DNA from: Piper betle
Lineage: Eukaryota > Streptophyta > Magnoliopsida > Piperales > Piperaceae
Length of the DNA stretch: 64,000 nucleotides
Assembly: GCA_033002965.1 (NCBI GenBank)
Contig: JAURVB010013259.1
Span: 310,001 to 374,000 of the forward strand
Direction of reading: 5' to 3'
Shown in pieces: positions 60,159 through 64,000 of this stretch. Position numbers and translations under genes: made by a program. How positions within the stretch are numbered: the first letter of the stretch is position 1; every line of letters begins with the position of its first letter. The notes below the pieces were generated by a model. The model was not told the DNA's origin, made no database searches, and saw only the letters and a program-made list of their open reading frames with translations.

Positions 60159-62204
60159 TCAATAGAAAGTCAGTTGAACTTCACGAGCAAGTTCTTCTGC
60201 ACTAAGTTCGCACTCAATTCCAATCTGTCAATATATAAGATAAATGATATTTGGAGTAAATAAAGAATGTCAACATAAATTTTCACAAAGAAAATAATAC
60301 AAGCAATCTCTTCAAAAAATAACCACACCTTCCCGACTGTTAAAAAATTGTAAGCATACATATCATTATTAATACATTTGGTCCTTACAAAAATTATGTT
60401 AGATAATACATTTTCCCACTTTAATATACCCCCACTACAGTATATTTACAATCATACTGTTGTGGAACCATACTAAAATGGTGTAATTTATGGGCTTGGT
60501 AAAATGTATCTTCAATGTTATAATTAAAGAGTCAATAATTATATCATCAAATTCTCAATATGGTAAACTCTGTCATAACGGGGGTATCTAATTTGTAGGA
60601 CAAGGTTTTTTTATTCAGAATAGAAAATAACATGTCGATGGCATTATACAAGAACAAAAGGTGAGAAGATGGTTGCATTGCAATTACCTTGATGGTGAAG
60701 GAGTTTAACATGGTATCATCGACAACACTGATACTCACATGGAGGATCTCAAGAGAGAGCCCCTCGAGAGCTGCAATAATCTTAGTTGCTTGCCCTGGTA
60801 TCCTGTGAGACACTGTCTTTAACAACACATTAGCACCAGAGAACTTTACCTCCACCTCTGCAACCGGCGACTTGGAGTTAGCAGCAAGCTCTTTCACACT
60901 CTCAAATGGAGATGGAGGGGAGTTTCGATGGCCGGTAACGGAGTGGGAGGCAGATAATTAGGCTGTTGCATCAACCTTGGCCTGTAAGGGCTACTAGGTT
61001 GGGGGGTTCTCGGGCTTATGGGCAGGTTGAGCCTCGGGCTAAGAGGTGCTGCGACCACGACTCTTGGGCTAAGTGGCGATGGCAGCCTTGGACTCGACAC
61101 TGGTCTCGGACTCAACACTTCGCTGTACACTTTCCGCTGCTTCTTGGCCTCGAGAGACTGCAAGAGCTGCTGCAATTCCTTGATGAAGTCCACCACCCCT
61201 CCTATTATTGATGCTTGATCTCCCTAATTATTGAAGAAAATGAACTTCATTCTTTAGAAGTTGGAAAGCTTAGCACAGGCTCGTTATAAGTAACTATATA
61301 TTTGTTCCGTTACAAATGTTTATGTAAATATAGTTAGTTTAGTACCATATATATATGTAGTATGGTCTTACAATACTCACATATGTAAGTGACCTATATA
61401 TAGTTGTCTTAGCTATATTGACATCATAGCCGATTTGAACCGGCCTTGAGATGGTTTATCATTGGGTGGAATAACGAAGTGAAATCTATGTCGCAGACCC
61501 ATTTTGAAACAAGCTGATAGAAAGAGACGACGAAAAGGACTTCACATCATACTCAAAATAAGAGACTACTATAAGTAAAGAAAGATTCCAAGTAAATAGT
61601 TCTAAATATTTTTTCCTTCACATCCCTCCTCTCCCTTTAATCTTCCAACCCTAAATTATTAACAAAAACTTCTATATTTAGCACATTACAAATTACTTGA
61701 AAAGTGACTACCATTTAGTGTACCAAAAAGTTCTTTAAGATATAATGTTTGATTAAGAAGAGGAAGTCATGAGTAGCTCATGTACTACCCAACCCTTACC
61801 CTTTTAACGTAGAAGCAAGGCATGAGAGAACGAAGTACAGACAAGTGCTCGTTCATTTGCTTCCTCCTGTTCCTCTCAACCGTGATGTGTGATATTCTCT
61901 GTTGCCCATCCTGGGCAACTGCAGATTCCGCAGCCGACGGCTGCACCGAAGACGTCTTGGAAACCAACTTGGCCTTCTTGGTTGGACGAGGAGTGTCTGC
62001 ATCCGGCTCCGACTCCTGCTGGTTGGCAACATCACCACTGCTCAAATACTTCTTCAAATCGTGATGATCTCCGTCCCCCATCAGAGACTTCTCCAACTCC
62101 TCCAAGATGGTAAAAATGTTCTCTGGCGAGTCTGCACCGGCTAGCTGCTGGATCTCTACCTCTCCCCCACGGAACATGCCCACCAAGCTCTCATCACCCT
62201 GCAT
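60159..62204 (-). CDS. SPCH: SPEECHLESS-type bHLH transcription factor (middle exon out of frame by one base)
   Basis: An orthologue of SPEECHLESS, the bHLH factor that starts the stomatal lineage as a heterodimer with ICE1/SCRM. Exons are 61800-62204, 60688-61223 and 60159-60224. Exon 1 (135 residues) carries the basic region and helix 1 ([20 protein letters not shown], residues 105-124) and ends CFYVKR. Exon 2 opens [20 protein letters not shown] and continues into [18 protein letters not shown] and a run of SP/TP sites ([24 protein letters not shown]), the MAPK target region that sets SPCH apart from MUTE and FAMA. It ends with [20 protein letters not shown] to LNSFTIK. Exon 3 is [20 protein letters not shown] plus one residue. 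Exon 2 is 536 bp, although both bordering introns are phase 0. The reading frame changes between 60897 and 60957. This is a true frameshift allele, a sequence error, or much less likely a cryptic intron. Confidence 0.9.
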
Positions 62205-62700
62205 CTTGAGGAAGACAGAGCTATATCTCGAACAAACAGATCAACTATAAGAAACGGTTGAAGGTGTTAGGATTATAAAGTGGTGGCTGCCCAAAAAGAA
62301 AGCGATCAGGGTTGATCACATGTATATCCACCAGCTTCCAATTAGCCAAAACCTAGTACGAATCTTTACGTGGGAAGTGGAAACGGACAATGGAGGATGG
62401 GCCCCGTTGCAACGGGGGAAAAGGAGACGAAAATGGGGATGGTGACAAGGAGGGGAGTGGGGAGGAAGATGTAGGGGAGCAAGAAAGGAAAAGTGGATTG
62501 GAAATGGTTATATATATATAATATATAGTTCATATAGTGACAAGAAAGGGAGAGCTGTAGATCGAGAGTCGTAAATACAGTAGGCCCACTTGCATGGAAT
62601 ACATATTTGTCTTTACTATGACTGCCAAGAGGGGCCGCTGTCAGATGCAGCTTTGACAACATATATTTAAGTACTTAAATGTAGTGGACACCCTGCCTTC
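62205..62700 (-). promoter_or_regulatory. SPCH-type gene upstream region
   Basis: The only strong TATA-like stretch is TATATATATATAATATATAG (about 62508-62528), some 305 bp before the ATG. Sequence between them is purine/pyrimidine skewed and may be the 5' UTR. I could not identify specific operator sites. Confidence 0.35.
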
Positions 62701-64000
62701 AAGATGCTCAAATTGAAATTTGCATTTACTGATCACTGTTCATAAATTATTTAATTTTACGGTTTTAGAGTAGTTGAGTTTTTTGCATAAGAGGTAAATT
62801 TTATAGGCAAAATTTCCCCTCCTTATTTTTTTGTCGGATATCCAAAGAATGTTGGAGATATAAAATCATAATTGCCTCCACCCGGTAAGGACGTGACCTT
62901 TGATGATTTCAATGGTCACCGGTGCATGCACTTTTTTCAATACGTGTAATTACATAAATTTTAAATTATAATTAGTGATAATATTTTTATAGTTAAATGT
63001 CCAATTTTCTCACGCTAACTTTTCTTCTTTGTCTGAGCTTGAGATCGATAATATACAAGTATTGGCGGAATTAAATTTTATGTAGCAAATGCACCTAATT
63101 AATTTAGTAGTTATAATTTAGTGATCACTAGTGATCGTTTAGTTGTATACTAGCCACACATGTTTGTAGTGGTATGAGCGGCACCAAGAAACGGTAGAAC
63201 GGTTGATTTGAAGTATAAGATTCTGGTTTTATTGCGGTTTAATTTAACCAAGATGAACGTTTGAATTTGGAATAATCCAGATATATAAAGAAAATAGGCA
63301 ATGCAAATGGCATTACTACTTCATATATAATTAGTCGTTGATGATCTTATATGTGGCATACAATGGTTATAGAAAATATATGTATGTTTGTAGATAACTT
63401 GCGTAAGGTACGTACTAGATGATATATTAGATATTAAAAATAAAATTTAATACCTTAACCAGGCTAGCTTGATCTCCTCTGAATGTGGGAAAGCGCAGTC
63501 TGGCGTGATTTAGCTGGAATGAACTTTGAATGAAGCTGACGAGTACTACTGTACCCAGACCTGATGCATCCAGTTTGACTCTGCTCGTGTCATTCGTTTC
63601 TTGGTAATTTCACAGAACACAATGTTACAGACATTAAGTATGAGAAATGTGGTCGTTCAAGCTCCTTACATGCATGAGTTGGCAATTCATATCATTTTCA
63701 ACTGTTCTCCATTTTGTTTTATACATATATAGGAATAAGATTATTTAGTTGGTTCGCATTTTAAAGAGAAGATCGATAGATTGTTTTTTAATTACCAAGC
63801 AAATTAATTAAGTGGAGTAGGATTTAGTATACAAGCTTGATCTGGAGTCATAAAAGTGATGATGTGATTATGAACAAACTGATATTGTACATAATTTTAT
63901 AACGCATCATCATGCATATACTTAAAAGGGGGAAAAGGTTCCTTATTTTTAGATGTTGTCATTTTGATTAGCAAATTAGCTCTCAAGGTTTTATTATTAT
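62701..64000. other. AT-rich DNA to the right edge
   Basis: No gene, RNA or structured repeat recognised. It may include distal promoter of the bHLH gene. Confidence 0.45.

Noticed and set aside
61822..62144. Plus-strand open frames of 74-80 codons
   Set aside because: Shadows of bHLH exon 1 on the opposite strand.
62366..62662. 98-codon minus-strand frame just upstream of the bHLH gene
   Set aside because: Lies in the promoter/5' UTR region; no homology pattern.

Overview
This is nuclear DNA from a flowering plant. The evidence is GT-AG introns in genes for typical plant proteins, a plant-only stomatal regulator, and dense LTR-retrotransposon, Helitron and hAT debris. I cannot fix the species; nothing points clearly to a grass. 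The window is gene-poor and AT-rich, with sharply bounded GC-rich islands that mostly lie inside repeats. I recognise no tRNA, rRNA or CRISPR array.

Five protein genes are supported. (1) At 352-3003 on the minus strand are the first four coding exons of an ADNT1-type mitochondrial adenine nucleotide carrier; the rest lies beyond the left edge. (2) At 13999-14274 (minus) is a small one-exon gene with a KVWDCGSPLYDSFEL motif. (3) At 20496-23472 (plus) is a TBL-type (DUF231/PC-esterase) xylan O-acetyltransferase with three exons. (4) At 53225-53734 (plus) is a second, longer KVWDC gene. (5) At 60159-62204 (minus) is a SPEECHLESS-type bHLH stomatal regulator whose middle exon is out of frame by one base in this sequence. 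The genes do not form a pathway and are separated by repeats.

Repeat layout: a 521-bp TRIM derivative with a flipped LTR sits in ADNT1 intron 1 (1533-2053). A TRIM-like element with an internal 57-bp tandem array lies at about 8690-9665. A GC-rich fold-back element in TA repeats lies at about 10398-11341, and a TIR element with a GC core at 14641-15386. A Helitron/TRIM nest follows the TBL gene (24335-25263). A minus-strand Ty1/copia element occupies 28645-37161, with a tandem duplication of its 3' half and flank. A nested LTR cluster fills 38627-51574, containing two long candidate solo LTRs, one hAT element with an 8-bp target duplication and a tRNA-like core, and one complete TRIM. A Helitron with intact 3' hairpin is at 56349-56712, and a compound LTR remnant at 58658-58990.

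I did not find a convincing new multi-gene system. The most unusual items are the inverted-LTR TRIM, the tRNA-like sequence inside a hAT element, the duplicated copia with an orphan open pol half, and the single-base frame break in the SPEECHLESS-type gene.
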